A stretch of DNA of 64,000 nt, taken from Verticillium longisporum. Taxonomy: Eukaryota; Ascomycota; Sordariomycetes; Glomerellales; Plectosphaerellaceae. Both the position numbers and the translations under genes were made by a program. Position 1 is the stretch's first letter. Each line of letters starts with the position of its first letter. The stretch is from contig JAETXT010000009.1 of NCBI GenBank assembly GCA_019188255.1, forward strand, positions 1,426,001-1,490,000. The letters are read 5' to 3'. The notes beneath the pieces were generated by a model. That model searched no databases. It was not told where the DNA came from and worked only from the letters and a program-made list of their open reading frames with translations. Positions 43,318 to 53,641 of this stretch are shown here, piece by piece.

Positions 43318-43928
43318 GGGAGGGGTGCATCATGACCTTTCTGGTGAGGTCGAGGTCTGAGGACTGAGGACTGTAGGATAGATGGATGACTGTAGAATGG
43401 GCATAGCATGGCATCGGCGTTTGGGAAGGTTCCCCTCAGCTCTGTTTTCCCTCCTCAGCTCTGCGAAGTTCATTTCCAAAGAGAATACCAATTGGACATG
43501 TCCTGGTTTAATTCTTCATTATTATAGACTGTGTCGTTGTGAATGTCCATGTTCGAGGCTCTGTACTGTCGAGCTTGGTGAGGGTCAGCGGTACGTACCT
43601 TCACCCTTTACCTAGGTACCTACCCAAGGTAAGTAGGTAGGTAGGTACTTAGGGTGGTACCTAGTTCAAGCTCCTGCTGAGCTCGAGCTCCAGCTTCAGC
43701 CAATGAGGGGCCGTGCACGTTTGACGTTGAACACCACGACAAGGCAGCCAGCCTCGCCCATGCTGTCTCTCCAGCCAGCCTCGCCCATGCTGTCTCTTCA
43801 TGCAGCCTCGCCCACGTTGCCTCTCCATCGAATCATCCACCGACTGCCACTCGACATCATCGCGACCCTCGCCATCCATCCCATACTGCAGCACCACAAG
43901 CCAAGCCACATCCATATCCACACACACG
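43318..43928. other. Intergenic, chs5 upstream region
   Basis: This contains a GGTAGGTA/CCTAGGTACC tract at about 43610-43664 and a 27-bp tandem repeat at 43745-43825 just before the chs5 start. No gene is seen. Confidence 0.5.
43745..43825. repeat. 27-bp tandem repeat in the chs5 leader
   Basis: Three consecutive copies of about 27 bp, each containing GCCTCGCCCA and ending TCTCT or close variants. The first two are nearly identical and the third is diverged. It lies 104 bp before the chs5 ATG, so is probably transcribed. Confidence 0.8.
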
Positions 43929-45246
43929 ATGCTCGTCTCATTGACGGTTGGCAAGGTCGACGCCGGCGTCACGGTGCTCCTGACGCCAGATAAGCGCCTC
44001 GTATGTCTGACTGCACACCCATTCCATCAACGTATAGTTGTCCCCGCCATCTGACGGCACAACCTAGATCGAGTTCCCCTCCATCCTGCTGCCCCCGAAC
44101 ATCTCCTCCGGCAGCATCGTCGACATCACCGTCGGTCGCAACAACGCATCGGAATCCGCCGCCGAGCACGCCTTCCGCGACCTCCAGGAGCGCATCTACG
44201 ACGCCTTTGGCGCCAGCGAGCCCGCCGTGCCGGTGCTGCGGTGCCGCAACGCCACGCAGACGAGCGTCGTGCTCGAGTGGGACCCCGTCGAGCTGGCGAC
44301 GGCCGACCTGCTGTCGCTGTCGCTCTTCCGCAACGGCCAAAAGGCCGGCAGCATCCCGCGGCCCCTGCACATGCACAGCACCAAGATCAGCGGCCTCGCC
44401 GTCGACACGGACTACACCTTCCACCTCGTGCTGCGCACCACCGCCGGCACCTTCGCCTCGGACAAGGTCCACGTGCGCACCCACAAGCTCACCGACCTCA
44501 GCGGCATCACCATCACGCCGGGCGTCATGCCGCAGCAGACGCGCGACGCCCTCGCCGCCGCCGTCGAGCGCATCGGCGCCAAGCTGGTCGACGGCGTCCG
44601 CATCGACACGACCCACTTTGTCACCACCGAGGGCCGCGGGCCCGCCTGGGAAAAGGCCGTCGACACCAACATACCCGTCGTCCGCCCCGAGTGGGTCGAC
44701 GCCTGCGAGAAGAACGGCCGCATCCTCGGCGTCACAAAGTTCTACCTCGACGCCATGCGCCCGGGGCCCCCGACCCCGGGCATCGAAGAGCCCTCCCAGA
44801 AGGACCTGCCCGCGCCGCCGGCCCAGCAGCAGCAGCAGCAGCGGGCACCTCCAGCAGCGGCAGCGGCAGCGCCAGAAGCCAGTGCGGCCGACAACGGTCC
44901 CCCTGCAGGATACTCTGCGGCGCCTGCCCCTACGAGCGGTTCGGCCAGCGGCGACGAGGACGAGGTGGAGGACGAGGACGAGGAGGACCAAGACGAGGGG
45001 AAGGACAGCAAGAGCAGTCCGACAGAGGGAGCTGCCACTACGGAGCCCAAGACGCGCGCAGCCGAGCAGGAGGAGCAAAAGGTGCGACTCGAGGACAAGA
45101 GCGAGCAGAACCTGGCGTTGCGACCGGGCGGGCCCAGCCAGGGCTCGCTGTCGGCGGCGGCGAGCGAGGACGGCCGGGGCGACGAGGACACGCCCGACCA
45201 GCCCGGGTCGTCGAGCAGAGCGTCGTTCCAGAACGTGGAGCTGTAA
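43929..45246 (+). CDS. chs5: Chs5, exomer scaffold (FN3-BRCT protein)
   Basis: Exons 43929-44000 and 44068-45246 (donor GTATGT, acceptor CCTAG, phase 0) give 416 aa. The start MLVSLTVGKVDAGVTVLLTPDKRL and IEFPSILLPPNI form the Chs5 N-terminal beta region. A fibronectin type III domain follows (RNATQTSVVLEWDPV, LFRNGQKAG, DYTFHLVLRT), then a BRCT domain (GAKLVDGVRIDTTHFVTT, PVVRPEWVDACEKNGRIL). The C-terminal 130 residues are a Gln/Ala/Glu-rich disordered tail. Chs5 is the scaffold of exomer, the trans-Golgi coat that exports chitin synthase and other cargo to the plasma membrane. The FN3-BRCT pairing is distinctive, so confidence is high. A large opposite-strand open frame here is a GC-rich shadow. 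Confidence 0.93.
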
Positions 45247-45474
45247 CGCTCAGGAGCCGTCTGACGGGGCGGTCGAGATGTTTGCTAAAACGTAGATGCG
45301 CGTTACTGTCACGGGTGTGGGCGCTCAGGCGCATTGAAGCAGGACATGATGAATTCACTCTGGTGCTGGTGCCGTCTTTTTCAAAAACTCAGACGTGTCT
45401 GCTTTAAGGTATCTCGATCGTATCAACACATGCCCAATCTGCTAGCACGCCAAATATACCGCTCTAGGCCAAAT

Positions 45475-46308
45475 CTACGGCTTAATCTCCTCGCCCTGCC
45501 AGTCCCACAGCTTGCCCCTGCCCTCGAGGCCGATGCCCGTGCTGACGACCTCAACGAGGCGCTCGGCCGCATAGTCGGGCTCCAGCAGCCGGCCCTCGGG
45601 CACGCTGTCCCAGAAGTCGCGGCTGAGGTCCGTCTTGACGGTGCCGGGGTGGAAGGCGACGGCGACGGCCTTGTCGCCGCTGCGCGTCTTGAGGTAGTTG
45701 TCAAAGCTCTTGACGAGGCTCGACACGCCCGTCTTGCTCGACCGGTACGAGTACCACCCGCCCGCGCGGTTGTCCGTGATGCTGCCGACGCGCGCCGACA
45801 TGCTCAGCCACGTCGCGTGCCGGGGCAGCGTCACTTTTTGCGCGCCGGTCTCTTCTTCCCCAGGGGTCTCCTCAGGGCCCGCGAGCTGGGTCGTGTTGCG
45901 CGGCAGGAACTCGTGAAAGTGCTTCATCAGCATGAGTGGGCCGAGCGTGTTGACCTGGTACGTCGCCAGCGCCCGCGCGTAGTCGACCTGCGCCGGGTTC
46001 TTCTCCGGGTGCAGGATGCCGGGGATGGCGAGGGCGAGGTGCAGGTGGTGCGTCTTGCGTGGGAACAGGGCCGCCGCGCGCTCGGCCGCCGCGGCCATCG
46101 TGTCCTCCCTGGTCACGTCGAGGGCCACGACGTGCAGCCGGTCGGCGGCGTCCTGGGGGGCCGATGCGAGGAACCGGTCGCGCGCCTCGGACGGCGACGA
46201 GCGCGTTGTCGCGAGGATCGGCAGCCGCGTCGTGCGCAGGAGGTGTGCCGTCAGGGCGGCGCCGACGCCGCGGGACGACGGCGAGATGAGGATCCAGGGC
46301 CGCGACAT
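45475..46308 (-). CDS. Short-chain dehydrogenase/reductase, C-factor-like
   Basis: From the start at 46308 (MSRPWILISPSSRGVG) the protein is 277 aa, normal for a classical SDR. The dinucleotide-binding glycine motif is SPSSRGVGAALTAHLL. An aspartate segment VVALDVTRED, an NTLGP segment after strand 4, the catalytic Ser in SARVGSI and YSYRSSKTGV (YxxxK) are all present, and FHPGTVKTDLSRDF closes the substrate loop. Close relatives are often annotated as C-factor or oxidoreductase YgfF-like; substrate and pathway are unknown. The frame is open further upstream to 46527, but the shorter start puts the glycine motif where the family has it. It is a single exon, convergent with chs5. Confidence 0.88.
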   Translation of the reverse strand: MSRPWILISPSSRGVGAALTAHLLRTTRLPILATTRSSPSEARDRFLASAPQDAADRLHVVALDVTREDTMAAAAERAAALFPRKTHHLHLALAIPGILHPEKNPAQVDYARALATYQVNTLGPLMLMKHFHEFLPRNTTQLAGPEETPGEEETGAQKVTLPRHATWLSMSARVGSITDNRAGGWYSYRSSKTGVSSLVKSFDNYLKTRSGDKAVAVAFHPGTVKTDLSRDFWDSVPEGRLLEPDYAAERLVEVVSTGIGLEGRGKLWDWQGEEIKP

Positions 46309-47289
46309 TGCTTTGGGGCGGTGGTGCGGGGAGTGCTGCGTTTGCTGAGCCCTCAATGTCTGCTGATGCTTGGATGTGGTGATGCTGATGCCGGTGATGT
46401 GTGAGACAGCGTTGAATGCTTCCCACCAGCCCAGATCAACAATGAGCAAGCTGCAGCTACCTATACATGCAATCGACGCCTCCCGCCTAGCGTTGCATCG
46501 GCAGTCAATTGAGCAATTCCACCTCATACATCGTAATGGACTTTGCCATGTCGACAGTCGACGACATCATGACTATTGTGGAGTGCGTGCTGGGATCGAC
46601 GTCATGACGTTCCGGGCCCCCTGCGCGCTCTAGCTGCTTTAGTACCAGCCTCTGATCGGAAACCATCCTAGAGCCAGAGATCTCGGGATACTACGCCAGG
46701 GGTAGCGAGATCGATCCTGGAGACAAGCTCCGGCCCCCAGACCCAGGCACATCATGGTCTTGGTGATCGCTGTGAGGAGGACAAGTTCCCAGCGCCAAGA
46801 TCACTACCTTGCATGCTCATGGAACGCATTGTATAGCCAAGTCGGCCGTGTTGCTTGGAGAACTATGTCGTCTTCATACATGTACGGAAATGGCCACCGC
46901 GCAGCGTGCGCAGAAGCACCAAGTTTTCGGGTATATCCGCCCATTCGCCTCATCAGGACGCCGCCTTCCAAATCATTGCAGTCGCCTTGCCGCCCATGGA
47001 TAACGGAGGAAATAAAACAAAAAGAAAAGAAAACAAAAAAAAAAAAATGGCATGCTCACTTGAAGCCCCATGGATCCACCCAGCCTGTGTTGTTATGCTT
47101 CCCATCATGTCATGTTCTGTAGACCGTCGCTCATCTCATCCTCGTCTGCTCCAGCTCTCCATGCATTAAAAAAAGAGAAAAAGAAAACCCTTTCTTCGTC
47201 AAAGGTTGTGCCGTCTGGGGGTATCCTTTCGCGTGGTAGCATCCAGCCCACGATCAATCTCTGCGTCCTATCCTTTTCAAGTCATTCGT
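46309..47289. other. Intergenic, no gene seen
   Basis: This contains the SDR promoter and the 3' flank of the large disordered-protein gene. It has an A-rich stretch at about 47018-47047. No gene or RNA is recognised. Confidence 0.5.
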
Positions 47290-50200
47290 TCAAAACATGT
47301 TGAGGTACGCATTGAGCGCCCTCTCCTCTGTTGTGGTCGTCGAAGACTCCAGCGTCCGCGACCAGCGGCGGTCCGATTGCTCGAGGCTGACGCGGGCTGC
47401 GCCGTGCAGCTCGCGCATCAGCGGCTCCATGGCATCGAGGCCGCCAGTGTTGGTCGCGGCGGCGCTGCGCTGCTGCTGGCTACCGCTCGTGTTCGCTGCC
47501 GTCCAGGGCCTCGTCTCACCGCCGCGCCGTCTGCCACGCTCGCACTCGGCTGCGGCGACGCTGTCGTCGACCGGCTTCGGCGTCCTTCTCATCCTCGCCC
47601 TTCTAGGCGTGGTGCGCTCGCCCATCAGGGCTGGCGCCTCTTGCTCAACCTCGCCTTCACTCCAAGCAGACGACGTGCCGACAAGACCGGGGACCCTCGC
47701 CGGCATCCGGGTGCCGAGATCGTCAAGTGCGCGTTCGAGCCTGCCGATGAAAAACATTTGATTGCGTTCCTGGCGCCGTATGTCGAGCTCCAGCCTCTCC
47801 TGGTTGAGGAGCATGTGGTGCGCCAGGTCTGACGTCCGCTCCGAGCGGCGGAGCGAGGCATAGTGAGCACGCAGCTCCGACGAGGACATGCGAAGCAGAG
47901 CGTGCGGACCTCGCTGGGGGACGAGGTGGTCCCCGTGGTAGGCGTCCACCTCAGGCAGCGTATCAGGCTCGCGATACGTCCGCGGTTGGAGCTGTTGGTG
48001 TCCCGGCCACTGGCCCGAAGCCCCCGCCTCGGTCTCGAGTCGGACGAGCGAGCTCGATGGAGCGATGAGCTGGGGCTCGTTGTGGTTCTCGTCCAGAACG
48101 TTCCATCTCGGCACGGCTTCGCCTGCTCGTCTGTTGTCTTCGGAAGTGGGCGTGAAGGAGATGATCACGTCATCGGTCCGCGAGGTCAGCGTCGAAGCGG
48201 ACCAGCGTTCCACATAGACACTCAGCGGCTGGCTTTCCGACATGGGCAACATGGCACTGAGCCTCGAGATGGGCTGCAACACGGGCGGTTCGGATGACGC
48301 ACCCGTGTCAACGGCCGACTCTGGGGCCTGATCGACATCCTCTACCAGCTCCATGTCAGGGACAGGCACCATGTAGCTCAGCCGCGAAGGAGCGAGACGC
48401 TCTTGCTCGATGCGAGGCAGCGTCGCCGAGTCTGATCGCCGGTGAGGGTTAGAGTCGCTGCTGACCGAGTCCAGAATGTTCATAAAACTCGCTTCCGACG
48501 GCGTGTAGCTGCTGATACGGTCGAGCAGAGGAATCGAGCTTGCCCAGCTGGTGCGCTGATAGCTGTTGTACCGGCGAGGCGGCTCGAAGCTCATCGTGCT
48601 ATCCCTCTGGCCAAGCGATCCTGCCTCGGCGTCAGCCTCGGCCTCGGCTTCAGTCTCAGCCTCAGCCTCGGGCTGAGGCGTCAGGCTCGTAGATTCTGAG
48701 CGCTTAAGTGACTCTTGTTCACGGCTCAGGCTGTAAGCAATGTGCTCTGGTGCGCGATCCGCAGTGGGCGGGCGGGAACTGGTTGGTAAAGTCAGACAGC
48801 AGAGGCCCGTCCCGGAGCGGCCCTTCGCGAGAGGGAAGCCGCAGGGAGCTGATGGACGTGCCCGCGGTCCGTGGCCTGCCGCCGCTCTGCGTAGAGCCAG
48901 AGGTCTGCCGGATGTGGCTGAGCTGTGCGCGGGCCAGCTCCATGTCACGCTGCTTCAGTGATTTGACACGTTCGGCTCGGCTCTGCCTGCGGGTGCTCAT
49001 CTTGGCAGGCGCCCTGCGTGCCGCCTTATGGAGGGGTGAGGCTGCTGCGACAGGGGGCGAGTACTTGGATGCAGGAAGCTGAATGAGTGACGCGCGGGGC
49101 GTGGCGCCGGGCGTTGTCTGCAGAACGACTGATGCGTTGGAGTGACCTCGTACTTCCCGGGCGTTCTGTACGACGGGCTCGGACCCCTCTGACACAATGC
49201 TCGTGGCGATTGATTTCTCCGAGAAGGACAGGGCGCTCGGACTGAGCTCGGGAAGCTCGATCGGAGCGCTGAGCCTTTCCGTCTGTCTTTGTTGGGTCTC
49301 AAGCATGCCGTCGATAGACCATTGATTCTGGCTGCTCATAGCTGCGGCTATGGGCGTCCTGAGGCTCGACTTGCGGGTCGGCAGCTTGATTTCTTCAGGG
49401 CGCTGCGCCCGCCTGGGCGAGGCGCTGGAGGCCGATCTTGGCGGCGGACCAGGGGCGGATTGGAGCATGTTCGACGTGGTCATCCATGAGACGTGGACCT
49501 TCCGAAGGCGATCTTCCATAATGGTCTCTGGCGTCTTTGGGCTCGACGTCGATGATCTCGGGACCTCGACATGGTCGTTGGGGTCCATGGGCATGGGTGC
49601 CCTGTGCAACTGGGCCGGCGTGCTCGGTGACTGGCCTTGGGTGCTGCCAGATGCTGTACTTGGAGGCGATCGTGGAGGGCTCAGAGGAATGTCGCGCTGC
49701 CAGAGTAGAACTGATGAATCGAAACTCTTGGGTTCCATCTTGGGCATTGCGTTTTTCTTGGAAGCCTTCATCATGGAAAGCCACTCCGAGTCTCCGTGTG
49801 CGGTACCGGGCGCGCTGACTGAGCCATGCTCGTGGCGGGGTCGCAAAGAACGATCTCGTGATCCCGATGACGTCCGCGGGTCGGGCGGCGGCGACGGCGA
49901 AAGCGGTTTTGTAACGTTGAAAGCAGTGACGGTCCAGTCCGAGTCGGGACCAAGGTGCCAGTGCACCATGGGGATAGAAATGGCAATATGTGAGTGGCCG
50001 CTCGACGTCTTTGAGGCCACGGCCGAGTCTGGCAGGGCCGTCCTTGGCCGAGTCTCGATCGACAGTGTTGGGGTAGGCTTGTTCAGTTTCGCACGGATTC
50101 TCTTACGAAGCTGGCGCCATTTCCCGATATCCTCGACCATGTCGGCATCTTCATCAAAGGCTGAGGCGAGGTAATTGTGCGGCGGTGGTGATTCTGTGCG

Positions 50201-50499
50201 GAGGAACTGGATGAGCTCGCTGATGTCTGACCTCTCGCCGTTGTCTCTGGCGCGAATGCGGCTGCCTTCGTCAAGAGAGATGCGCTGGCTGGCATGGTCT
50301 TCATCCTCTTCTGCACTGTTGATCGCCATGTTGATAATATCACCGGAGGATTTGGTTCGGGGGAGAGCAGACTTCTCGGCGTCGTCCTGATCCTGACCGA
50401 AGAAACTGAAGCGAGGAAAGTCAAGTCGAGGGCGCCAGCGGCCGAAGACGCAACGGTGACCTCCCCAGGAATGGGCCGGTTGATCCCTTGGATGGCCAT
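47290..50499 (-). CDS. Large disordered Ser/Pro-rich protein, about 1,070 aa
   Basis: Two long minus-strand frames and a short 5' frame join into one gene. The likely start is 50499 (MAIQGINRPIPGEV). The frame changes at GGG 50430-50432 (plus-strand view; one base missing) and again in the GGGCGGGCGGG block 48766-48776 (net two bases missing). The protein is low complexity: many Ser-Pro, Thr-Pro and basic SR/RR sites, a region WRQLRKRIRAKLNKP, a Glu-Ala repeat (EAEAETEAEAEADAEAE), and a C-terminal helical RRQERNQMFFIGRLERALDDLG. No catalytic domain is visible. A phosphoregulated scaffold role is possible but speculative. Because two long frames meet within a few bases of a repeated GC block, a single gene is more likely than two. 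Confidence 0.65.
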
Positions 50500-51774
50500 C
50501 GCGTGTGTCGTGGGGTATGGGGCGGCCCTCCTGAGCACGCAGATCGGCGAAAGGAGAGGCTGACCACTGGAACGTTGGGAAGCAGCGCAAGGCAAGTGGT
50601 ATGGAGAGACGCCGGCGACTCCTGTCAAGACAGAGCAGAAGGGCGCGCGGTCTCTCGCACGAACGAACTAAATACGAAGGGTATTTAGCAGGTCTTGTCT
50701 TTGGTGCCTTGCTTGAAGGAAACGCAAGGAGGCGAGACAGAGGCCGATATATGTCGGAAATCCGGCTCTGTCCATCAGAAGAAACGCTCATCCACATGAG
50801 CCCATGCATGCGTCGGTTACCGTACAGCAGAGCAGAGTAGAGTACAACAGGGCAGGGACTTGGGTGAGAGGAAAGCTAGGTGCATGAGGGTTGAGAAAAG
50901 AAAATGGAGGCAAAAGCATAAATGTCAAACTGGGCTGGTTTCTTAGACCCGAACGTGCTCAACCATCCCCCACGATGAAGGCACCAGATCTTCCAGGCCC
51001 TCATCCACACACCCGTCCGTGCAAGTGAGAGCCAGCTAGAGACGGCGTAATTAGTGGCCGCTCAGAGTCAAACAAGAGGGGCGAATGGGCCGCTAGAGTG
51101 GACGACTTGCGGCAAGGGAGGGCGCGGCGCGGGGCCGGGTGGTCCAGGGCTGGGCTCAGCGCCTCACTAGAGGACCCAGAAGCTCGACCTCGGTGGGTGG
51201 GCGCCGTTTGCTAAGCGGACCTGGGCGGACCTGACGCAACGCATGGCGCTCGATTGCGTTTTCGCGGGAGGGGGCCACGATCCATGCCGGGTAGGCAGTC
51301 CAAGGCGGTGGCGGAGGCCAAGGAAAAGCGTTGGGTAGCGGGAAGTGCGCGTTGAGCGCCCGGCGGAAGCCAGCAAGCGCGGACGGACCTCACAGCCTTG
51401 ACGGGTGAGGGTCCTGAGCCCTGAGGATGCCTAGTTCGTTACCAGTGCTGCGACGGCGACTTAATCCTATTGTCCCGCAGTGATTTTGTCCCTTGCCTCC
51501 GGTTGTTATTGTGCTCGCATCGTGTCTCGAGGAAGAGGCACTGAGACAAGCACGATGGCCAAGAAACTCCAGAACGACGGCTACCGAGAGACAGCAGGCG
51601 AGAGGTGCGAAGCCTGGGGGGCAAGGTAGGGTAGGAGAGGGGGATGGGAGGGAGGGAGGGAGAGGCCGAGCGGACATGTCAATTGGCGCAACCGGTTTGC
51701 GACAGGTCGCCGATTGTATTTCTTTTCTTGCTTCGCAGGTTCGCAAGCGTCCAAGGTGGCCCACCCCTCCGTGG

Positions 51775-51827
51775 ACCAGTCTCTTTTTCTCTTTTTCTTT
51801 CTCTTTCTCTCTGTGTGTGTGTGTGTC
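51775..51827. repeat. Polypyrimidine tract and GT microsatellite
   Basis: About 35 bases of alternating T and C runs pass directly into about seven GT dinucleotides. Confidence 0.85.
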
Positions 51828-52856
51828 TGACGAGGTCAGTAGCGTGGTGCGGGAAAAGCAAGCAATGAGGCGCCAAGGTCCGATCAAGTTGTCCGTCGTT
51901 CTCGTCACGCCGTTCCCAGATGACAGCGGCCGCAGGGTCTAGTTTGTTGTGTAGCGACGGCTAGCTTATTTCTCTCGGTCTCGACGATAGCGATACCATG
52001 ACCCGAGCGAACTCGACTCTTTTCTCGTGAGGCAGGCGAAAGACAACAAAAAGGCGCCAAGATGGGGGAGCGGGTGGGCGACCATGAAGGAAGGACGCGG
52101 GCTGAGCGCCAACACAAGGCGCGCCAGACGCGTGGTTGCAGGGGGTGGACGCAACCCAGGTCACGTCCAGCCTGCCAGAACGTCCATCGCACATGAACCA
52201 GGACAGCATCATCCGACGATCTCCTGCAGGCCCTTGGTTGCTTGGCGGTACGAGCAGGCGTCGGAAGCTGGGGCCGGCGCTCGCGTTGACATGTTGGGAC
52301 GAGGAGTGGCTGCGTGGTGGCCGGCCCAGCTGGAAGGTTCAGCTTTCTGGTGCTGGGCCTTGCGAGAGCTGTCGAGACAATGTCTCGTCCCCTTGCCTCT
52401 CAACCAGTCTGACAGTGCCCCGCGATATGGGGCCTCGCACTCTTGTCTGTCTGGGCCTTGGCGGACGGGAAAAGAGGAGGCCACGGTCCCTGAGCTTCTT
52501 GGTGGGCCGAAACATTGAACAGCCGGCCGATGCAAGACACGGCATGCAGGACTCACTGATCGATGGGTGACAGACTGCCTGGCTTGTTGCTTGGGGACAC
52601 GGTTCTGCTGACCATCAGGTTCGTCATTCTTGATAGTTTGTGGGTGACCTGTTAGCTCGGGGGATCATCTGGCGTATGGTTGGGTCGACGATGCCAGCGG
52701 GCTGTATGTGTGTCAGATGTATGAGGCGGACCCTGACTATCACGACAATCTTGTCCTGGCTTGTTCAGGTCCCCGAGAGGCAAGATCAAAGAAAGAGAGA
52801 AAGGAAAAACAGGCGCTTCGACAGGGTCCGGAGCCTGTGGACGGTCCCCGAGTCGT

Positions 52857-52888
52857 GGGGGGGAAGGGGGAAGGGGGAAGGGGGAAGG
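52857..52888. repeat. GGGGGAA minisatellite
   Basis: Four consecutive G-rich heptamers with AA interruptions. The run could form a G-quadruplex on the plus strand. Confidence 0.8.
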
Positions 52889-53641
52889 ATGGGAGAGACG
52901 TCGTCTCAAAGTAATACCGAGCGGCTGTCACAGGATGGCGCCATGGCATTCGGAGATGGTGCGGCTCCGATTGTGTGTTGCATCCGTCCAACCTGGTGAC
53001 GATCCATCTAGATACGGCAGTTTGAAGGCGAAGCTTTTTTTGCCAATGTCGAACGCGGGGGTATAACGCTCGCCATGATGGGGGTGGCATGGGGACGTGG
53101 GAGAGGTTATGGTAACTGGTAACTGGTAACTGCCGGTGACTGGCGTCGGCAACAGCCCGAGCCGGGAACGTGGCGGTATCGCGTGATCGCTGCACATGGC
53201 TTGCTTGATGGCGCAGCAAAGATCGTCGACGGAATCGACAGAGTTGAGCAGCTTCGGTATTGAGGAGATCGAGGAACTTGGTGTTTGCCAGTGGCAGGAG
53301 CAGGAGCAGGAGCAAGACGAGGCTGCTGCTCCACCTGTGGCTGATGCTCGTCTGCGCCGAGTTTCAAGACGCCACACCATGTTGGTCATCGATTTGTGGC
53401 GCCACAACAGCCTCGTGCCGTCTCTCACTCAACAACTCCAGGCACCAGGCACCAGGCAGCACACATCAAGTGGAAAGCATCAACAGCACACAGCAAAGCA
53501 CATGGCCATTGCGAGCTCGACTGAGACGACAACCTCGCTTCGCCCTGCCGTCTGCTTCTGTTGGGTATGACCTGCATCGGCATCTCAGACATCTTCATCG
53601 ATCGAGCCCCTTCCCCAGCATGCTGAGAAGCTGTGCCCTGC

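Larger units (their letters stand above)
50500..53641. other. 3.1-kb gene-poor interval with simple repeats
   Basis: No open frame here shows family resemblance or a credible splice pattern. It contains a CT-rich tract followed by a GT run (51775-51827), a GGGGGAA run (52857-52888) and three copies of GGTAACT near 53110-53130. It probably combines the promoters of the divergent flanking genes, perhaps with a long 5' leader of the XPF gene. Confidence 0.45.

Noticed and set aside
43969..45078. 369-aa minus-strand open frame
   Set aside because: It lies opposite chs5, whose FN3 and BRCT domains are clear. The minus frame is a composition artefact.
50294..50563. Plus-strand frame with a membrane-like segment
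   Set aside because: It lies opposite the start of the disordered-protein gene and has no other support; the hydrophobic run is the antisense of its N-terminus.
51390..51908. 172-aa minus-strand frame
   Set aside because: It is driven by the CT/GT simple repeat and has no family resemblance.
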